60,988 bases of DNA from an uncultured Erwinia sp. (GTDB taxonomy: Bacteria > Pseudomonadota > Gammaproteobacteria > Enterobacterales > Enterobacteriaceae): assembly GCA_913775305.1 (NCBI GenBank), contig CAJYIY010000122.1, positions 1 to 60,988 on the forward strand, in the 5' to 3' direction. Made by a program: the position numbers and the translations under genes. The first letter of the stretch is position 1. Every line of letters begins with the position of its first letter. Below, piece by piece: positions 29,106-43,923 of this stretch. The notes under the pieces are model-generated. The model was not told the DNA's origin and ran no database searches. It worked only from the letters and a program-made list of their open reading frames with translations.

Positions 29106-31043
29106 ATGTTTAAATCTGGCATTACGCTGCTTGCACTGCTGGTCAGCGGCACGCTACAGGCCGCAACGGTCGATTTTCGTATTCTGGAAACCACCGATCT
29201 GCACAGCAATATGATGGATTTCGATTACTACAAGGATCAGCCCACCGATAAGTATGGCCTGGTGCGGACCGCCTCGCTGATCGCCGCCGCGCGCCAGCAG
29301 GCAACGAACAGCGTGCTGGTTGATAACGGTGACGTCATTCAGGGCAGCCCGCTGGGAGATTATATGGCGGCAAAAGGGTTGAATCAGGGAGAGGTCCATC
29401 CGGTTTATAAAGCGATGAATACCCTGAACTACAGCGTCGGCAATTTGGGCAATCACGAATTTAATTACGGTCTGGACTATCTGCAAAAGGCGATCCACGG
29501 CGCACGTTTTCCCTACATCAACGCCAATATTATTGATGTCGCCAGCGGGAAACCGCTGTTCACCCCCTTTTTGATTGAACCGGTAAAGGTGCGCGATCGT
29601 GAGGGCAAAGCGCACATGCTTAACGTCGGCTATATCGGATTTGTACCGCCGCAGATTATGGTCTGGGACAAAAAAAACCTCAGCGGTAAGGTCACCGTGG
29701 AGGACATCACCGCGACCGCCAAAAAGTGGGTGCCGGAGATGCGTGCCCAGGGTGCTGATATCGTGGTGGCGATTCCACACTCCGGCCTCTCCAGCGAGCC
29801 GTATCATGCGCTGGCAGAAAACTCCGTTTACTATCTCAGCCAGGTACCCGGCATTGATGCGATTATGTTCGGTCACGCGCACGCCGTGTTTCCCGGCGAC
29901 GATTTCGCCGGCATTCAGGGCGCTGATATCAGGCAGGGGACGCTCAACGGCATTCCTGCGGTGATGCCCGGTATGTGGGGCGATCATCTGGGCGTGGTCG
30001 ATCTGGTGCTGAATAACGAGAGCGGGAGCTGGAAGATGAACAGCGCCAGGGCGGAAGCCCGTCCGGTCTATGATAAGGCATCGAAAAAATCGCTGGCCGC
30101 AGAAGATCCGGCGCTGCTCAACGTGCTGGCCGCTGACCATAACGGCACGCGCGAATTTGTCAGTCAGCCGATCGGCAAATCTGCCGACGTGATGGCCAGC
30201 TACCTGTCACTGGTGCAGGACGATCCGACCGTACAGATCGTCAATAACGCCCAGCGAGACTACACCGAGCGCTTTATTCAGGGCGATCCTGACCTGGCTC
30301 GACTGCCGGTGCTTTCCGCTGCTGCGCCCTTTAAGGCCGGTGGCCGGAAGAACGATCCGGCCAGCTATGTTGAAGTGGACAAAGGGCAGCTGACGTTTCG
30401 TCACGCCGCCGACCTCTATCTTTATCCCAACACGCTGGTGGTGATGAAAGTCAGCGGTGCCCAGGTGAAGGAGTGGCTGGAGTGCGCCGCCGGGCAGTTT
30501 AATCAAATTGATATCCACAACAGCAGGCCGCAGTCGCTGATCAACTGGGACTTCCGCACCTACAACTTTGACGTGATTGACGGCGTAAACTATCAGATCG
30601 ACATCACCCGCCCCGCACGCTACGACAGCGAATGCCAGCTGATTAATGCGCAAAGCTCACGCATTCGCGATTTACGTTTTAACGGTCAACCCATCGATCC
30701 CAAAGCCACTTTCCTCGTTGCCACTAATAACTATCGTGCCTACGGCGGAAAGTTTGCGGGAACGGGAGAAAAGCAGATAGCGTTTGCCTCACCGGATGAG
30801 AACCGCTCGGTGGTCGCCGCCTATATCAGCGCGCAGACGAAAGCCGAAGGCGAGGTGAAGCCGCAGGCAGATCATAACTGGCGGCTGGCGCCGATAGTCA
30901 GCGATACACCGCTGGATATTCGTTTTGAAACCGCACCGGGGGAGAAAGCCGCTAAGTTTATTCGCAGCCACGGCCAGTACCCGCTGAAGCAGGTGGCAAC
31001 CGACGAAACGGGCTTTGCGATTTATCAGCTGAAGCTGCAGTAG
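29106..31043 (+). CDS. cpdB: Periplasmic 2',3'-cyclic-nucleotide 2'-phosphodiesterase/3'-nucleotidase
   Basis: CpdB hydrolyses 2',3'-cyclic nucleotides and 3'-nucleotides in the periplasm, feeding nucleoside uptake and phosphate scavenging. The 645-residue precursor has a signal peptide ([20 protein letters not shown]). It carries the calcineurin-like metal motifs [37 protein letters not shown] and [11 protein letters not shown]. The C-terminal 5'-nucleotidase domain includes [13 protein letters not shown]. Its length equals E. coli CpdB. Confidence 0.97.
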   Translation: MFKSGITLLALLVSGTLQAATVDFRILETTDLHSNMMDFDYYKDQPTDKYGLVRTASLIAAARQQATNSVLVDNGDVIQGSPLGDYMAAKGLNQGEVHPVYKAMNTLNYSVGNLGNHEFNYGLDYLQKAIHGARFPYINANIIDVASGKPLFTPFLIEPVKVRDREGKAHMLNVGYIGFVPPQIMVWDKKNLSGKVTVEDITATAKKWVPEMRAQGADIVVAIPHSGLSSEPYHALAENSVYYLSQVPGIDAIMFGHAHAVFPGDDFAGIQGADIRQGTLNGIPAVMPGMWGDHLGVVDLVLNNESGSWKMNSARAEARPVYDKASKKSLAAEDPALLNVLAADHNGTREFVSQPIGKSADVMASYLSLVQDDPTVQIVNNAQRDYTERFIQGDPDLARLPVLSAAAPFKAGGRKNDPASYVEVDKGQLTFRHAADLYLYPNTLVVMKVSGAQVKEWLECAAGQFNQIDIHNSRPQSLINWDFRTYNFDVIDGVNYQIDITRPARYDSECQLINAQSSRIRDLRFNGQPIDPKATFLVATNNYRAYGGKFAGTGEKQIAFASPDENRSVVAAYISAQTKAEGEVKPQADHNWRLAPIVSDTPLDIRFETAPGEKAAKFIRSHGQYPLKQVATDETGFAIYQLKLQ

Positions 31044-31054
31044 CGGGGAGCAGC

Positions 31055-31078
31055 AGGCGCGCCCGGCAGGGCGCGCCT
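31055..31078. terminator. GC hairpin between convergent cpdB and fklB
   Basis: AGGCGCGCC (31055-31063) pairs perfectly with GGCGCGCCT (31070-31078). There is no T tract on either strand, so termination is likely but not certain. Confidence 0.5.
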
Positions 31079-31084
31079 GAGGAA

Positions 31085-31705
31085 TTACAGAATTTCCAGC
31101 AGTTCGACTTCGAATACCAGCGTGCTGTATGGCGGGATTGATGCACCAGCACCCCGCTCGCCGTAGGCCAGGTTGTGAGGGATCACCAGTTCCCACTTCG
31201 AACCAACCGGCATCAGGGTCAGCGCTTCGATCCAGCCCGGGATCACGCCGCTTACCGGGAACTCTGCCGGTTCGCCACGCTGTACGGAGCTGTCAAACAC
31301 GCTACCGTCGATCAGTTTACCGGTGTAGTGAACGCGTACGCGGTCCTGACGGGATGGAATGGCACCTTCTCCCTGGGTCAGTACGCTGAACTGCAGGCCG
31401 GTTTCGGTGGTGCTGACGCCGTCACGCTTCGCATTCTCTTCCAGGAATTTCTGACCCTCTACTGCCAGCGCTTTCTGACGCTCCTGACGCACAACTTCAG
31501 CGCGCTCGTGAACTTCACGCAGCGCACGATGAACCACATCGACAGGAACCGCCGGGGCATTCCCTTCCAGCGCATCGCGCAGACCCGCCAGTAGCGCCTC
31601 TGGTTGCAAACCCTGCAGACCAGATTCCTGCAGCTGCTGGCCAACCTGTAAACCGATACCGTAACTCGCTTGCGCTTCAACACTGTCAAAAGAAGGGGTA
31701 GACAT
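31085..31705 (-). CDS. fklB: FKBP-type peptidyl-prolyl cis-trans isomerase FklB (FKBP22)
   Basis: FklB is a dimeric cytoplasmic prolyl isomerase. The 206 residues have the N-terminal dimerisation helices ([21 protein letters not shown], with VEAQ here) and the C-terminal FKBP domain from about residue 115. That domain includes [28 protein letters not shown] and [18 protein letters not shown] 31705 gives [11 protein letters not shown], equivalent to the E. coli start; a longer in-frame form upstream has no homology. Confidence 0.95.
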   Translation of the reverse strand: MSTPSFDSVEAQASYGIGLQVGQQLQESGLQGLQPEALLAGLRDALEGNAPAVPVDVVHRALREVHERAEVVRQERQKALAVEGQKFLEENAKRDGVSTTETGLQFSVLTQGEGAIPSRQDRVRVHYTGKLIDGSVFDSSVQRGEPAEFPVSGVIPGWIEALTLMPVGSKWELVIPHNLAYGERGAGASIPPYSTLVFEVELLEIL

Positions 31706-32082
31706 GGATTTTCCTTTCATCATTGATAAAACCGAAGGCGAAGCATAACAGCGCAGAGAACGTGCGTAAAATCCCATCTTCTACTGGTGACTTTTGATCG
31801 CGAAAGAGAAACAATAATGTCTTCAATTATTCAGAAGGCTCAAATGGTTACCGCGCCGTGTGTCATGCCCCTTCCCGGTATAAAAACAGACCACGTTTGT
31901 CCAGATTGCGGAATTTTTTCACCCTACGGGTAACCGGTTCAGCTACAGTGTACTCAGAGGTATAAATGGGCCAAATTGCCCGCCGGCGCAGGAAAAGCCA
32001 GCCACGTTTCTCTTTCGCATGGAAAAGCTGGATGGCCAGAATCTCACTGGTGGCGCACGCCGTGCGCCGAAAGGAGGAAGCT
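31706..32082. other. Divergent spacer between fklB and ytfB
   Basis: These 377 bp contain no supported gene. A reading frame in phase with ytfB stays open back to an ATG at 31966 and is Arg-rich (MGQIARRRRKSQPR). It is treated as upstream region because the family starts later. I see no strong operator or RNA element. Confidence 0.4.
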
Positions 32083-32625
32083 ATGCCAAACGTATCTAAA
32101 ACGTCACGCGCTCCCGCTTGGCTCAGCCACGTCTGGCATCTGCCGGACAGGATGCACTGGATGGATCCGCTCCCCACACCCCATCGCCGCGGTATCATCG
32201 CCGCCGTCGTAGTGATCCTGCTGGCTTTCCTGTGGCCTTCACCCTCCCCACAGCGCGTGCCGGTGACGCAGCCGCAAAGCAGTTCTGAGGGTACGGAAGT
32301 GCCGCTACAGGCCAATATCGCCGACGACTTCCCGCAGGGCAGCAGCACACAGGGGGATTCGCGAGGGCAGTGGCACGACTACACGATTGCTTCCGGCCAG
32401 ACGCTGGCCCAGCTGTTTCGGGATAATAATCTGCCGGTAAATGATGTTTTCGCGATGGCGCAGGTTGAAGGCAGCGATAAGCCGCTCAGCACGCTCAATG
32501 CCGGACAGAGAGTAAGAATTCGGCAAAATGCAGCCGGTGTCGTGACGGGACTGACGCTGGAGTCTGCCAGCGGGGAGATCCTGTTTACCCGCCAGGCGGA
32601 CGGTTCCTTTCTTCGCGCCCGTTGA
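32083..32625 (+). CDS. ytfB: Cell-division-associated protein YtfB (OapA/LysM-like domain)
   Basis: This 180-residue bitopic membrane protein has a cytoplasmic N terminus containing WHLPDRMHWMDPLPTPHRRG and one membrane helix at about 32-52. A Ser/Gln-rich linker follows. The periplasmic OapA domain (SGQTLAQLFRDNNLPVNDV to the C-terminal RQADGSFLRAR) binds glycans at the septum in E. coli. ATG 32083 is chosen for its AGGAGG site and because it aligns the conserved N-terminal block with the E. coli start. The E. coli protein is longer (212) owing to a larger linker. Confidence 0.88.
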   Translation: MPNVSKTSRAPAWLSHVWHLPDRMHWMDPLPTPHRRGIIAAVVVILLAFLWPSPSPQRVPVTQPQSSSEGTEVPLQANIADDFPQGSSTQGDSRGQWHDYTIASGQTLAQLFRDNNLPVNDVFAMAQVEGSDKPLSTLNAGQRVRIRQNAAGVVTGLTLESASGEILFTRQADGSFLRAR

Positions 32626-32669
32626 GGCTGAAGAAAAGCCGGCAAACAGTGCTGCCGCTTCTGCAAAAA

Positions 32670-32699
32670 TAAAAACGCCGGCACGAGGCCGGCGTTTTT
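32670..32699. terminator. Bidirectional terminator between ytfB and rplI
   Basis: AAAAACGCCGGC - ACGAG - GCCGGCGTTTTT has a perfect GC stem with A and T tracts on opposite sides. It serves both ytfB (+) and the ribosomal protein operon (-). Confidence 0.9.
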
Positions 32700-32714
32700 C
32701 ATTACTTAAAGCGA

Positions 32715-33179
<465 letters not shown>

Positions 33180-33206
33180 TTAAAAGTCGTTAATAGACAG
33201 TTGCCG

Positions 33207-33756
<550 letters not shown>

Positions 33757-33761
33757 GGAAA

Positions 33762-34290
<529 letters not shown>

Positions 34291-34375
34291 TAATCATACT
34301 TACGCAACCCGAAAAACTCAAGCAGGTTGCGCAAATAATTCCCACCGCACTGCGCTATTTGTACACGTCGCTAAT

Positions 34376-35029
34376 CTATCCCCATAGCCCGGCGATGGCA
34401 CGTTTGAACTGGCGAGCAGCTTCTACTGGCGATGCCGCATCACGAATACTACGACCGGCAATAAAAACATGAATCGGGATGCCTTTAAACAAGGGTAGAT
34501 CGTCCAACGCCAGGCCACCGGTTACGGTCACTTTAAAGCCCATTTCTGCCAGGCGCTTCACGGCGCTGATATCGGCCTCACTCCAGGCAACACCGGCAGC
34601 CTGAGCATCGCGACTACGGTGATAGACGACCTGCTGGATCCCCGCGCTGCGCCACGCCTGCGCTTGTTCCCAGGTCCAGAAACCGGTCAGTTCAATCTGC
34701 ACATCACCGTTAAATTCTTTCGCCACATCGAGCGCGCCTTTTGCCGTATTGATATCGGCACAGCAAATCACCGTAACCCAATCTGCGCTGGCTTCAAAAC
34801 ACATGCGGGAAAGGATGCTTCCCGCATCAGCGATTTTAGCATCTGCCAGCACAATCTTATGGGGATACAGCGCCTTAAGATCGCGGACGGCTCTCACCCC
34901 TTCGCCTACGCACAAAATAGTCCCGACTTCGATGATATCGACCTCATCGGCAATCAGGCGTGTGGTTTCATAGGCGTGAGCCAGCGTCTGATTATCCAGA
35001 GCAACCTGAAGCATAGGTAACTGAGACAT
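34376..35029 (-). CDS. ulaD: 3-keto-L-gulonate-6-phosphate decarboxylase UlaD
   Basis: UlaD is a Mg-dependent decarboxylase of the orotidine-5'-monophosphate decarboxylase suprafamily. It converts 3-keto-L-gulonate-6-P to L-xylulose-5-P in ascorbate breakdown. The 217-residue protein has the barrel motifs [37 protein letters not shown] (active-site DxKxxD) and [11 protein letters not shown]. It is the last ula gene here. The epimerase genes ulaE and ulaF, which follow it in E. coli, are missing, and rpsF comes next. Confidence 0.93.
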   Translation of the reverse strand: MSQLPMLQVALDNQTLAHAYETTRLIADEVDIIEVGTILCVGEGVRAVRDLKALYPHKIVLADAKIADAGSILSRMCFEASADWVTVICCADINTAKGALDVAKEFNGDVQIELTGFWTWEQAQAWRSAGIQQVVYHRSRDAQAAGVAWSEADISAVKRLAEMGFKVTVTGGLALDDLPLFKGIPIHVFIAGRSIRDAASPVEAARQFKRAIAGLWG

Positions 35030-35041
35030 AATAATTCCCTC

Positions 35042-35509
35042 TTATATCGCCGCCGCAGTGGCGCGATCGATTAATTCCAGCACATCCTGTTCACTCCGGC
35101 AGGCGCGTAATCGGTCAAAGTTTTCTTCATCTTCAAACAGATTAACGATCTGCATGATGCCCACCTCCTGATGGGTATTGGCGTCGATCGCCGCCAGCGT
35201 AATGAGAATATCAACCGGATCGTTATCCTCATGATGGAAAACAACGGGTTCCTTCAGCGTCACCAGGGCAAAACCGGTTTTGTTCACCCCCTCCTCTGGG
35301 CGGCCATGCGGCATCGCCAGGCCTGGGGCAATCACAAAATAAGGGCCAAACTTTTCCACACCATTCAATATGGCCTGATAGTAATGCGGCTCAACGACAC
35401 CCGCCTCGACCAATAAGTCGACACCAATTTTTACCGCATCCTGCCAGTTGCTGACTTCAACCTGTAGTCTGATGGCATGATTTTGCGCCAGTGAGTCTCG
35501 TAGTTTCAT
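35042..35509 (-). CDS. ulaC: L-ascorbate PTS EIIA component UlaC
   Basis: UlaC is the cytoplasmic phosphotransfer subunit that accepts phosphate from HPr and passes it to UlaB. The 155-residue EIIA of the mannitol/fructose type has its phospho-histidine in [15 protein letters not shown] (near residue 70). Its start overlaps the ulaB stop by 4 bp (ATGA), giving coupled translation. Confidence 0.94.
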   Translation of the reverse strand: MKLRDSLAQNHAIRLQVEVSNWQDAVKIGVDLLVEAGVVEPHYYQAILNGVEKFGPYFVIAPGLAMPHGRPEEGVNKTGFALVTLKEPVVFHHEDNDPVDILITLAAIDANTHQEVGIMQIVNLFEDEENFDRLRACRSEQDVLELIDRATAAAI

Positions 35510-35823
35510 CTCTCCTCCTGGCTCAAATCCGCCGGGAAGTGTTCTTTGATAACATCCAGCAGCTTGGGACCAAATTCGGCAGCTGAAAGCATATTGCGTA
35601 CACCCACAACATACTTATTGCCCGAGACGGTAATTTCGCTGGCAACATGGGTGGAGGCGATAATGATGTCCGCATTGCTCAGTTCACTTTTATATTCACC
35701 TACCGCACAGCTGTTCACGCTGTGATTAACGTTTTGCTGAGTCAGAAACTGATCGACCTTCATTTTCATAATCATTGAGCTGCCTTGTCCACAGCCGCAT
35801 ACAGCCAGAATACGTACGGTCAT
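35506..35823 (-). CDS. ulaB: L-ascorbate PTS EIIB component UlaB
   Basis: UlaB is the small cytoplasmic EIIB that phosphorylates ascorbate during passage through UlaA. The 105-residue protein starts [20 protein letters not shown]; the phospho-cysteine lies in the CGCGQGSS loop near residues 9-11. It is spaced 11 bp from ulaA and overlaps ulaC. Confidence 0.94.
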   Translation of the reverse strand: MTVRILAVCGCGQGSSMIMKMKVDQFLTQQNVNHSVNSCAVGEYKSELSNADIIIASTHVASEITVSGNKYVVGVRNMLSAAEFGPKLLDVIKEHFPADLSQEER

Positions 35824-35834
35824 AATGACACTCC

Positions 35835-37591
<1,757 letters not shown>

Positions 37592-38656
37592 ATGAGCAAA
37601 GTGAATAGCATCACCCGCGAGTCATGGGTACTTAGTACGTTCCCTGAATGGGGTAACTGGCTGAATGAAGAGATCGAGCAAGAGCAGGTTGCGGCAGGCA
37701 CATTTGCGATGTGGTGGCTGGGCTGCACGGGAATCTGGCTGAAATCTGAGGGAGGAGCCAATATCTGCATCGACCTGTGGTGCGGCACCGGCAAACAGAG
37801 CCACAGCAATCCGCTAATGAAAACAGGCCATCAGATGCAGAGAATGGCGGGCGTAGAGAAATTACAGCCTAACCTACGCACTACGCCATTTGTGCTCGAT
37901 CCGTTTGCTATCCGACAGATAGATGCGGTATTGGCGACTCACGATCACAACGACCACATCGACGTTAACGTCGCAGCCGCCGTTTTGCAAAACTGCGCGG
38001 ATGATGTGCCCTTTATCGGGCCACAAAGCTGCGTCGATTTATGGATCGGCTGGGGCGTACCTGAAAAACGCTGCATCGTCGTTAAACCCGGTGATGTGGT
38101 GAAGATTAAAGACATTGCCATTCATGCCATGGATGCCTTTGACCGCACGGCGTTGATTACCCTGCCTGCCGATCAAAAAGCATCGGGCATTCTGCCGGAT
38201 GGCATGGACAGGCGCGCGGTAAACTACCTGTTTAAAACGCCGGCAGGCTCCCTTTACCACAGCGGCGACTCCCATTATTCCAACTACTACGCAAAACACG
38301 GCAATGAGCACCAGATTGATGTTGCACTGGGTTCGTACGGTGAAAATCCGCGTGGAATTACTGACAAAATGACCAGCGCCGATATATTACGGATGGCGGA
38401 GTCGTTGAACACACAGGTCGTAATTCCGTTCCATCACGACATCTGGTCAAATTTCCAGGCAGACCCGCAAGAAATACGCGTACTGTGGGAGATGAAAAAA
38501 GATCGCCTGAAGTACGGCTTTAAGCCGTTTATCTGGCAGGTTGGGGGAAAATTCACCTGGCCGTTGGACAAAGACAATTTTGAGTATCATTATCCGCGCG
38601 GCTTTGATGACTGTTTTACTCTTGAACCCGACCTCCCCTTTAAATCATTCCTGTGA
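37592..38656 (+). CDS. ulaG: L-ascorbate-6-phosphate lactonase UlaG
   Basis: UlaG opens the lactone ring of L-ascorbate-6-phosphate in the cytoplasm. The 354-residue metallo-beta-lactamase-fold enzyme has its metal site in [13 protein letters not shown] near residue 115, with further ligands in [12 protein letters not shown] and [12 protein letters not shown]. Length and wording match E. coli UlaG. AAGGAG precedes the ATG; ulaR follows on the same strand after a hairpin. Confidence 0.97.
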   Translation: MSKVNSITRESWVLSTFPEWGNWLNEEIEQEQVAAGTFAMWWLGCTGIWLKSEGGANICIDLWCGTGKQSHSNPLMKTGHQMQRMAGVEKLQPNLRTTPFVLDPFAIRQIDAVLATHDHNDHIDVNVAAAVLQNCADDVPFIGPQSCVDLWIGWGVPEKRCIVVKPGDVVKIKDIAIHAMDAFDRTALITLPADQKASGILPDGMDRRAVNYLFKTPAGSLYHSGDSHYSNYYAKHGNEHQIDVALGSYGENPRGITDKMTSADILRMAESLNTQVVIPFHHDIWSNFQADPQEIRVLWEMKKDRLKYGFKPFIWQVGGKFTWPLDKDNFEYHYPRGFDDCFTLEPDLPFKSFL

Positions 38657-38672
38657 TCCGGGGAATGTCTCC

Positions 38673-38706
38673 GCCGTCAGGCCAGCAGGTCTGACGGCTT
38701 CATCTT
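38673..38706 (+). terminator. Terminator after ulaG
   Basis: GCCGTCAG (38673-38680) pairs with CTGACGGC (38691-38698) and is followed by TTCATCTTTTCTTC, 17 bases after the ulaG stop. ulaR downstream therefore likely has its own promoter. Confidence 0.75.
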
Positions 38707-38770
38707 TTCTTCGTATTTTCAGCCTGTTTCAAATATCATCTTTTAAAATCAACTTTTCTCGGAACAGCTC

Positions 38771-39526
38771 ATGACGGAAGCACAGCGGCATCAAATCTTA
38801 CTGGAATTTCTGGCGCAAAAAGAGTTCATCACCGTCGATCAACTAATTGATAAGCTAGGAATTTCCCCTGCAACAGCCCGCCGCGACATCAATAAACTGG
38901 ATGAGTTGGGCAGGCTTAAAAAGGTGCGGAATGGTGCCGAAGCCATCAGCCAGAAGCGCCCACGCTGGACGCCGATGAATCTTCATCAGGCACAAAATCA
39001 CGATGAAAAAATTCGTATTGCCCACGCCGCATCACAGCTGATTAATCCCGGTGAAAGTGTGGTGATCAACTGCGGGTCCACGGCTTTTTTACTTGGCCGG
39101 GAAGTGTGCGGTAAGCCGGTACAAGTCATCACGAACTATCTGCCTCTGGCCAATTATCTTATCGACCAGGAGCATGAAAGCGTTGTGATCATGGGGGGGC
39201 AGTATAATAAGAGCCAGTCCATAACGCTCAGCCCACAAGACAGTGAGAAAAGTTTGTATGCCGGGCACTGGATGTTTACCAGTGGCAAAGGGCTGACCGC
39301 AGACGGACTCTACAAAACTGATATGCTGACGGCAATGGCAGAGCAAAACATGCTTAATGTTGTCGGAAAACTGGTCGTTCTGGTCGACAGCAGTAAAGTC
39401 GGTGAGCGTGCCGGGATGCTTTTCAGCCGCGCCGGGCAGATGGATATCGTTATCACAGGGAAAAACGCCGATCCGCAAATTCTCCAGAGCCTGGAAGCCC
39501 AGGGCGTAAAAATTCTGCGCGTATAG
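38771..39526 (+). CDS. ulaR: DeoR-family repressor UlaR
   Basis: UlaR represses the ulaG and ulaABCD units and is released by L-ascorbate-6-phosphate. The 251 residues contain the DeoR N-terminal helix-turn-helix ([20 protein letters not shown], about 18-37) and the sugar-phosphate sensor domain with [15 protein letters not shown] and [14 protein letters not shown]. It has the E. coli length and lies next to ulaG, as expected. Confidence 0.95.
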   Translation: MTEAQRHQILLEFLAQKEFITVDQLIDKLGISPATARRDINKLDELGRLKKVRNGAEAISQKRPRWTPMNLHQAQNHDEKIRIAHAASQLINPGESVVINCGSTAFLLGREVCGKPVQVITNYLPLANYLIDQEHESVVIMGGQYNKSQSITLSPQDSEKSLYAGHWMFTSGKGLTADGLYKTDMLTAMAEQNMLNVVGKLVVLVDSSKVGERAGMLFSRAGQMDIVITGKNADPQILQSLEAQGVKILRV

Positions 39527-39658
39527 ACTCAAGGTGGAAAAAACGATCGCACATAACACATATACCGGCTATCGCACTCGACGCACTTCAGCCTGTCAGA
39601 TTACGCTACGAAAAGGTCATCCGTGAACCGAACTACAATGACAATCAGGTGATGAATT

Positions 39659-39991
39659 ATGGTTATGCGCAGGTTGCCCGTTTTAATGCTGATATTGCTG
39701 TTAACAGGCTGCAGTGCCTTACAGGGAACACCGCAGCCAGCACCGCCATTGACCGATTCCCCCCAGGAAATCAGTCGCAACCAGACCGCCGGTCTGCGGC
39801 GTGTGGGGACGGTTACCGCTCTGGTTCGCGGCGCCCCATCCGACGCCGAAGAACAAATTCGGGCAAAAGCAACGGCCGCAAAGGCGGATTATTATACGAT
39901 CATTATGGTTGATGAAACGGTAATGGCCGGGCAGTGGTACTCACAGGCAATTTTGTATCAACAATCTCCCTCCATGAGACAAACAGACTAG
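39659..39991 (+). CDS. bsmA: Biofilm peroxide-resistance lipoprotein BsmA
   Basis: BsmA (YjfO) is a small YhcN/DUF1471-type outer-envelope lipoprotein linked to biofilm formation and peroxide resistance. The 110-residue precursor has a signal peptide with lipobox LLLTGC followed by SALQGTPQPAPPLTDSP. The DUF1471 fold is visible in AGLRRVGTVTALVRGAPSDAE and KADYYTIIMVDE. AGGTGA precedes the ATG at 39659; the ATG two codons on (39665) is an alternative. Confidence 0.9.
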   Translation: MVMRRLPVLMLILLLTGCSALQGTPQPAPPLTDSPQEISRNQTAGLRRVGTVTALVRGAPSDAEEQIRAKATAAKADYYTIIMVDETVMAGQWYSQAILYQQSPSMRQTD

Positions 39992-40161
39992 CCCGCCTGC
40001 CGGGTGACGCGCAGAAGAAGTAACGTATATTTTTTACCAGCCCGGTTGCTGGCTGACCAGGGCCATGTGCTTACTATACCGGGATACTTTTTAACGCACC
40101 GCGGCTTCGCATCATGGAATACCAGAGAGAAAGAAATGGCTGTTGCTCAGGAGAGAATGCT

Positions 40162-40180
40162 GGGGCGCAGGTCACGCCCC
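40162..40180 (-). terminator. Hairpin downstream of rlmB
   Basis: On the minus strand GGGGCG and CGCCCC enclose TGACCTG, eight bases after the rlmB stop, followed by AGCATTCTCT. The weak T-tract makes it uncertain. The rest of the 39992-40187 gap holds nothing I can name. Confidence 0.4.
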
Positions 40181-40187
40181 GGACAAT

Positions 40188-40925
40188 TTACTTCACGTTA
40201 CGCTGGCGTACCGCTTCAAACAGGCAGATGCCGGTCGCGACTGAGACGTTCAGTGATGAGACGCTGCCCGCCATTGGAATGCTAATCAGTTCATCGCAGT
40301 GCTCGCGCGTCAGGCGACGCATGCCCTCGCCTTCAGCGCCCATCACCAGCGCCATCGGACCGGTCATTTTGCTCTGATAAAGGTCGTGGTCGGCCTCACC
40401 GGCGGTACCAACGATCCACACGTTGGAATCCTGAAGCTGGCGCATGGTGCGTGCCAGATTGGTCACGCGGATCAGCGGCACGTGCTCAGCGGCCCCGCTG
40501 GCCACTTTTTTCGCGGTCGCATTCAAAGCGGCGGAGCGATCTTTTGGCACGATCACCGCGTGAACGCCGGCCGCGTCGGCGCTGCGCAGGCAGGCGCCCA
40601 GGTTATGCGGATCGGTCACGCCATCAAGGATCAGGAAAAACGGGCTCTCCAGACTCTCCAGCAGGTCCGGCAGATCCCCTTCCTGATACTGACGGCCCGG
40701 TTTGATGCGGGCAATAATCCCCTGATGCACCGCACCTTCAGATTTGCTGTCCAGCATCGGCTTGTTCGCCACCTGAATCACCACACCCTGCGCTTCCAGC
40801 GCTTTCACCAGCGTCTGTAAGCGGCGATCGTCGCGCCCTTTCTGGATAAAAACTTCCTGAAAACGCTGCGGATCGCTGTCCAGCAGAGCCTGCACGGCGT
40901 GGATACCAAAAACAATTTCACTCAT
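40188..40925 (-). CDS. rlmB: 23S rRNA (guanosine(2251)-2'-O)-methyltransferase RlmB
   Basis: RlmB methylates G2251 in the P loop of 23S rRNA. The 245-residue SPOUT (SpoU) methyltransferase has an N-terminal RNA-binding domain and the three SpoU motifs: [34 protein letters not shown] and [15 protein letters not shown]. It follows rnr on the same strand by 90 bp, the normal nsrR-rnr-rlmB operon order. Confidence 0.97.
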   Translation of the reverse strand: MSEIVFGIHAVQALLDSDPQRFQEVFIQKGRDDRRLQTLVKALEAQGVVIQVANKPMLDSKSEGAVHQGIIARIKPGRQYQEGDLPDLLESLESPFFLILDGVTDPHNLGACLRSADAAGVHAVIVPKDRSAALNATAKKVASGAAEHVPLIRVTNLARTMRQLQDSNVWIVGTAGEADHDLYQSKMTGPMALVMGAEGEGMRRLTREHCDELISIPMAGSVSSLNVSVATGICLFEAVRQRNVK

Positions 40926-41015
40926 GGTTCAGTTACTCAATGGTCGTCATTCAGTTACGAGGGGCAACCGCGTATCACGTTTGCCCCCCTGCTGCAGTTT
41001 ACTCCCACCGCTCAG

Positions 41016-43463
41016 TCAGTCGCGGTCGGTTTTTTTCCCTGCGCGTTTCGCTTTGGTGGCGGCGGCGATTTTACGGGTTTTATCCGACGGCTTGCGCGCC
41101 TTTTTCTCTTTTTTTGCTGGCTTAGCGCTTTTCGACTCACCCGCAGCGCGGAAGGCACTGTCAGGCTCGAAGTTTTTGCTGCCCTGGCGCGGTGCACGGC
41201 GGCGGCTACCGCTGTTTTTGGCCACGCCGCGTTTTTCACGTTCACGCTCGGTTTTGCCTTCGCCGCGCGGTTTGCGTGAGCTTGAGATCAAGGCAAAATC
41301 GATCTTGCGCTCATCCATATGCACAGCATCGACCCGCACTTCCACCGAGTCGCCCAGGCGGTAGGTACGGCCACCGGATTCACCGATCAGGCGCTGGCCT
41401 ACAGCATCAAAGCGGTAGTAGTCGTTGTCCAGCGTTGACACATGCACCAGGCCGTCGATAAACAGATCGTCGAGGCGCACAAAGAAACCGAATCCGGTCA
41501 CACTGGAGATCACGCCGCTGAAGGTTTCACCCACCTGATCCTGCATGAAGTCACACTTCAGCCAGTCGGCCACGTCGCGCGTCGCTTCGTCAGCACGGCG
41601 CTCGGTCATCGAACAGTGCTGGCCAAACTGTAACATCTGCTGCAGATCGTAGTGGAAGCCACCGGTTGGCGTGGTGTTGCCCTGCAGCGTGTTGTTTTCT
41701 TTCGCCAGCAGATACTTAATGGCGCGGTGCAGCAGCAGATCCGGGTAGCGACGGATCGGCGAGGTAAAGTGCGCATAGGACGCCAGCGCCAGGCCAAAGT
41801 GACCACGGTTTTCCGGATCGTAAACCGCCTGCTTCATTGAACGCAGCAGCATGGTTTGCAGCATTTCGTGATCGGGACGACCGGCGATCTGGTTCAGCAG
41901 CTCGGCATAGTCCAGCGGCTGAGGTTTATTCCCCCCTGGCAGCGTCAGGCCCAGCTCGTTAAGCACGGAGCGGAAGCTTTTGATGCTGTCATCGCTTGGG
42001 CGATCGTGATCGCGGAACAGCGCAGGCTCGTTGTTCTTCTCAACGAAGCGCGCCGAGGCGATATTGGCGAGGATCATGCACTCTTCGATCAGCTTGTGCG
42101 CATCGTTACGGGATACCTGCTCAATACGTTCAATGCGGCGTTCGGCGTTGAAGATAAACTTCGCCTCTTCCGTTTCAAACGAAATGCCGCCGCGCTGCTC
42201 ACGGGATTTTTCCAGCGCCAGATACATGCGGTGCAGCTCTTCCAGGTCCTTCACCAGCGGCTGATACTGCTCGCGCAGCTCCTGGTCTCCCTGCAGGATG
42301 TTCCACACCTTGTTATAGGTCAGGCGGGCGAACGAATTCATTACCGCTTCGTAGTGCTTGTAGCCGGTCAGCTTACCGGTGGAGGATACGGTCATCTCAC
42401 ACACCATGCACAGACGATCCACTTCCGGATTCAGCGAGCACAGGCCGTTAGACAGCACTTCCGGCAGCATCGGTACGACCTGAGACGGGAAGTAAACCGA
42501 CGTACCGCGATTGATCGCTTCGGCATCCAGCGGCGTACCGGGACGCACATAGTAGCTGACGTCAGCAATGGCGACCCACAGGCGCCAGCCACCGCCGCGC
42601 TTACGCTCACAGAATACGGCATCATCGAAGTCGCGGGCGTCTTCACCATCAATGGTGACCAGCGGCAGATCGCGCAGATCCACACGGCCTTTTTTTGCCT
42701 CTTCCGGCACCTGTTCACTCAGATGAGCGATCTGTTTTTCCAGCTCCGGCGGCCAGACGTGCGGAATGTCATGGGTGCGCAGCGCCATTTCAACCGCCAG
42801 GCTGGTGCCCATATTGTCGCCAAGCACTTCGACAATTTTACCAATCGCTTTGGTACGGCGGGTTGGGCGCTGCATCAGCTCCACCACCACCACAAAACCC
42901 ATTTTGGCGCCCATCAGCTCTTCAGCAGGGATCAAAATATCGAAGCTCAGGCGGCTGTCGTCGGGCACGACGAAGCCTACACCGGCATCGGTAAAGTAGC
43001 GGCCAACAATTTGTGCGCTGCGCGGTTCAACCACGCGCACAACGCGCACCTCACGGCGGCCACGGCGATCGGCCCCCATCGCCTGGGCAAGAATGATGTC
43101 GCCGTGCATGCACATCTTCATCTGCTCGGCAGAGAGATAGAAATCGTCTTTGCTGCCTTCAATCCGCAGGAAGCCGTAGCCATCGCGATGGCCGATGACT
43201 TTGCCCTTAAGCAGATCGAGACGTTCCGGCAGCGCATAGCACTGGCGACGGGTGAAGACCAGCTGCCCGTCACGCTCCATAGCGCGCAGGCGGCGGCGCA
43301 GCGCTTCTGTCTGCTCCTCACCGTTAATTGAGAGTTCTACTGCCAGCTCTTCACGACTGGCAGGCTTTTCGCGTTTGTCCAGGTGCGCGAGAATAAACTC
43401 ACGGCTGGGAATAGGGTTTTCGTACTTTTCAGCTTCTCTTTCCTGAAAGGGATCTTTTGACAT
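41016..43463 (-). CDS. rnr: Ribonuclease R
   Basis: RNase R is a processive 3'-5' exoribonuclease able to degrade structured RNA and involved in rRNA quality control and trans-translation. The 815 residues carry an N-terminal HTH and cold-shock domains. The RNB catalytic domain includes [15 protein letters not shown] near residue 275 and [16 protein letters not shown]. An S1 domain ([20 protein letters not shown]) and a Lys/Arg-rich tail ending [10 protein letters not shown] complete it. The start [20 protein letters not shown] matches the family. It lies 16 bp downstream of nsrR. Confidence 0.97.
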   Translation of the reverse strand: MSKDPFQEREAEKYENPIPSREFILAHLDKREKPASREELAVELSINGEEQTEALRRRLRAMERDGQLVFTRRQCYALPERLDLLKGKVIGHRDGYGFLRIEGSKDDFYLSAEQMKMCMHGDIILAQAMGADRRGRREVRVVRVVEPRSAQIVGRYFTDAGVGFVVPDDSRLSFDILIPAEELMGAKMGFVVVVELMQRPTRRTKAIGKIVEVLGDNMGTSLAVEMALRTHDIPHVWPPELEKQIAHLSEQVPEEAKKGRVDLRDLPLVTIDGEDARDFDDAVFCERKRGGGWRLWVAIADVSYYVRPGTPLDAEAINRGTSVYFPSQVVPMLPEVLSNGLCSLNPEVDRLCMVCEMTVSSTGKLTGYKHYEAVMNSFARLTYNKVWNILQGDQELREQYQPLVKDLEELHRMYLALEKSREQRGGISFETEEAKFIFNAERRIERIEQVSRNDAHKLIEECMILANIASARFVEKNNEPALFRDHDRPSDDSIKSFRSVLNELGLTLPGGNKPQPLDYAELLNQIAGRPDHEMLQTMLLRSMKQAVYDPENRGHFGLALASYAHFTSPIRRYPDLLLHRAIKYLLAKENNTLQGNTTPTGGFHYDLQQMLQFGQHCSMTERRADEATRDVADWLKCDFMQDQVGETFSGVISSVTGFGFFVRLDDLFIDGLVHVSTLDNDYYRFDAVGQRLIGESGGRTYRLGDSVEVRVDAVHMDERKIDFALISSSRKPRGEGKTEREREKRGVAKNSGSRRRAPRQGSKNFEPDSAFRAAGESKSAKPAKKEKKARKPSDKTRKIAAATKAKRAGKKTDRD

Positions 43464-43479
43464 CGAGGTTCCTCCGTTG

Positions 43480-43923
43480 TCAGCGGCTGAGTGACACTGA
43501 GTCAGTCAGCAAAATTTTGTAAAGCGGATGATTGTCTTCCACCAGGTCAGCCAGGGTGTAGGCGTCCAGTTCCCGCAGGAAACTCTGGACAGCATCGTGT
43601 AGCGCCTTTTTCAGGCGACAGGCAGAGGTGATATGGCAGAAATCGCTGTGGCAGTTCACCAGTTGAAGCGGTTCCATATCACGGACTACCTGACCAATTA
43701 CAATCTCATTAGCCGGTCTGCCCAGGCGGATACCGCCATTTTTTCCACGCATTGCCGCGATATAGCCGGAACGACTAAGTTGATTGATAATTTTGACCAT
43801 ATGATTACGGGACACGCCATAAGTGTCCGTCACTTCGGTGATGCTGGTCATCTGGCCCTCAGGCAGAGAGGCAAGATAGATCAGCGCACGTAAACCGTAA
43901 TCGGTAAAACTGGTTAGCTGCAC
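43480..43923 (-). CDS. nsrR: Nitric-oxide-sensing repressor NsrR
   Basis: NsrR is an Rrf2-family Fe-S transcription factor that represses NO-detoxification genes until NO destroys its cluster. The 147-residue protein has the winged HTH ([20 protein letters not shown]) and the cluster cysteines at residues 91, 96 and 102, within [15 protein letters not shown]. It is the first gene of the nsrR-rnr-rlmB unit. The 196 bp back to purA hold its promoter and the purA terminator. Confidence 0.96.
   Translation of the reverse strand: MQLTSFTDYGLRALIYLASLPEGQMTSITEVTDTYGVSRNHMVKIINQLSRSGYIAAMRGKNGGIRLGRPANEIVIGQVVRDMEPLQLVNCHSDFCHITSACRLKKALHDAVQSFLRELDAYTLADLVEDNHPLYKILLTDSVSLSR

Noticed and set aside
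41856..43331. 491-codon open frame on the plus strand opposite rnr
   Set aside because: It lies wholly antisense to the strongly supported RNase R gene. It has no ribosome-binding site or family features and reflects the GC-rich codon use of rnr.
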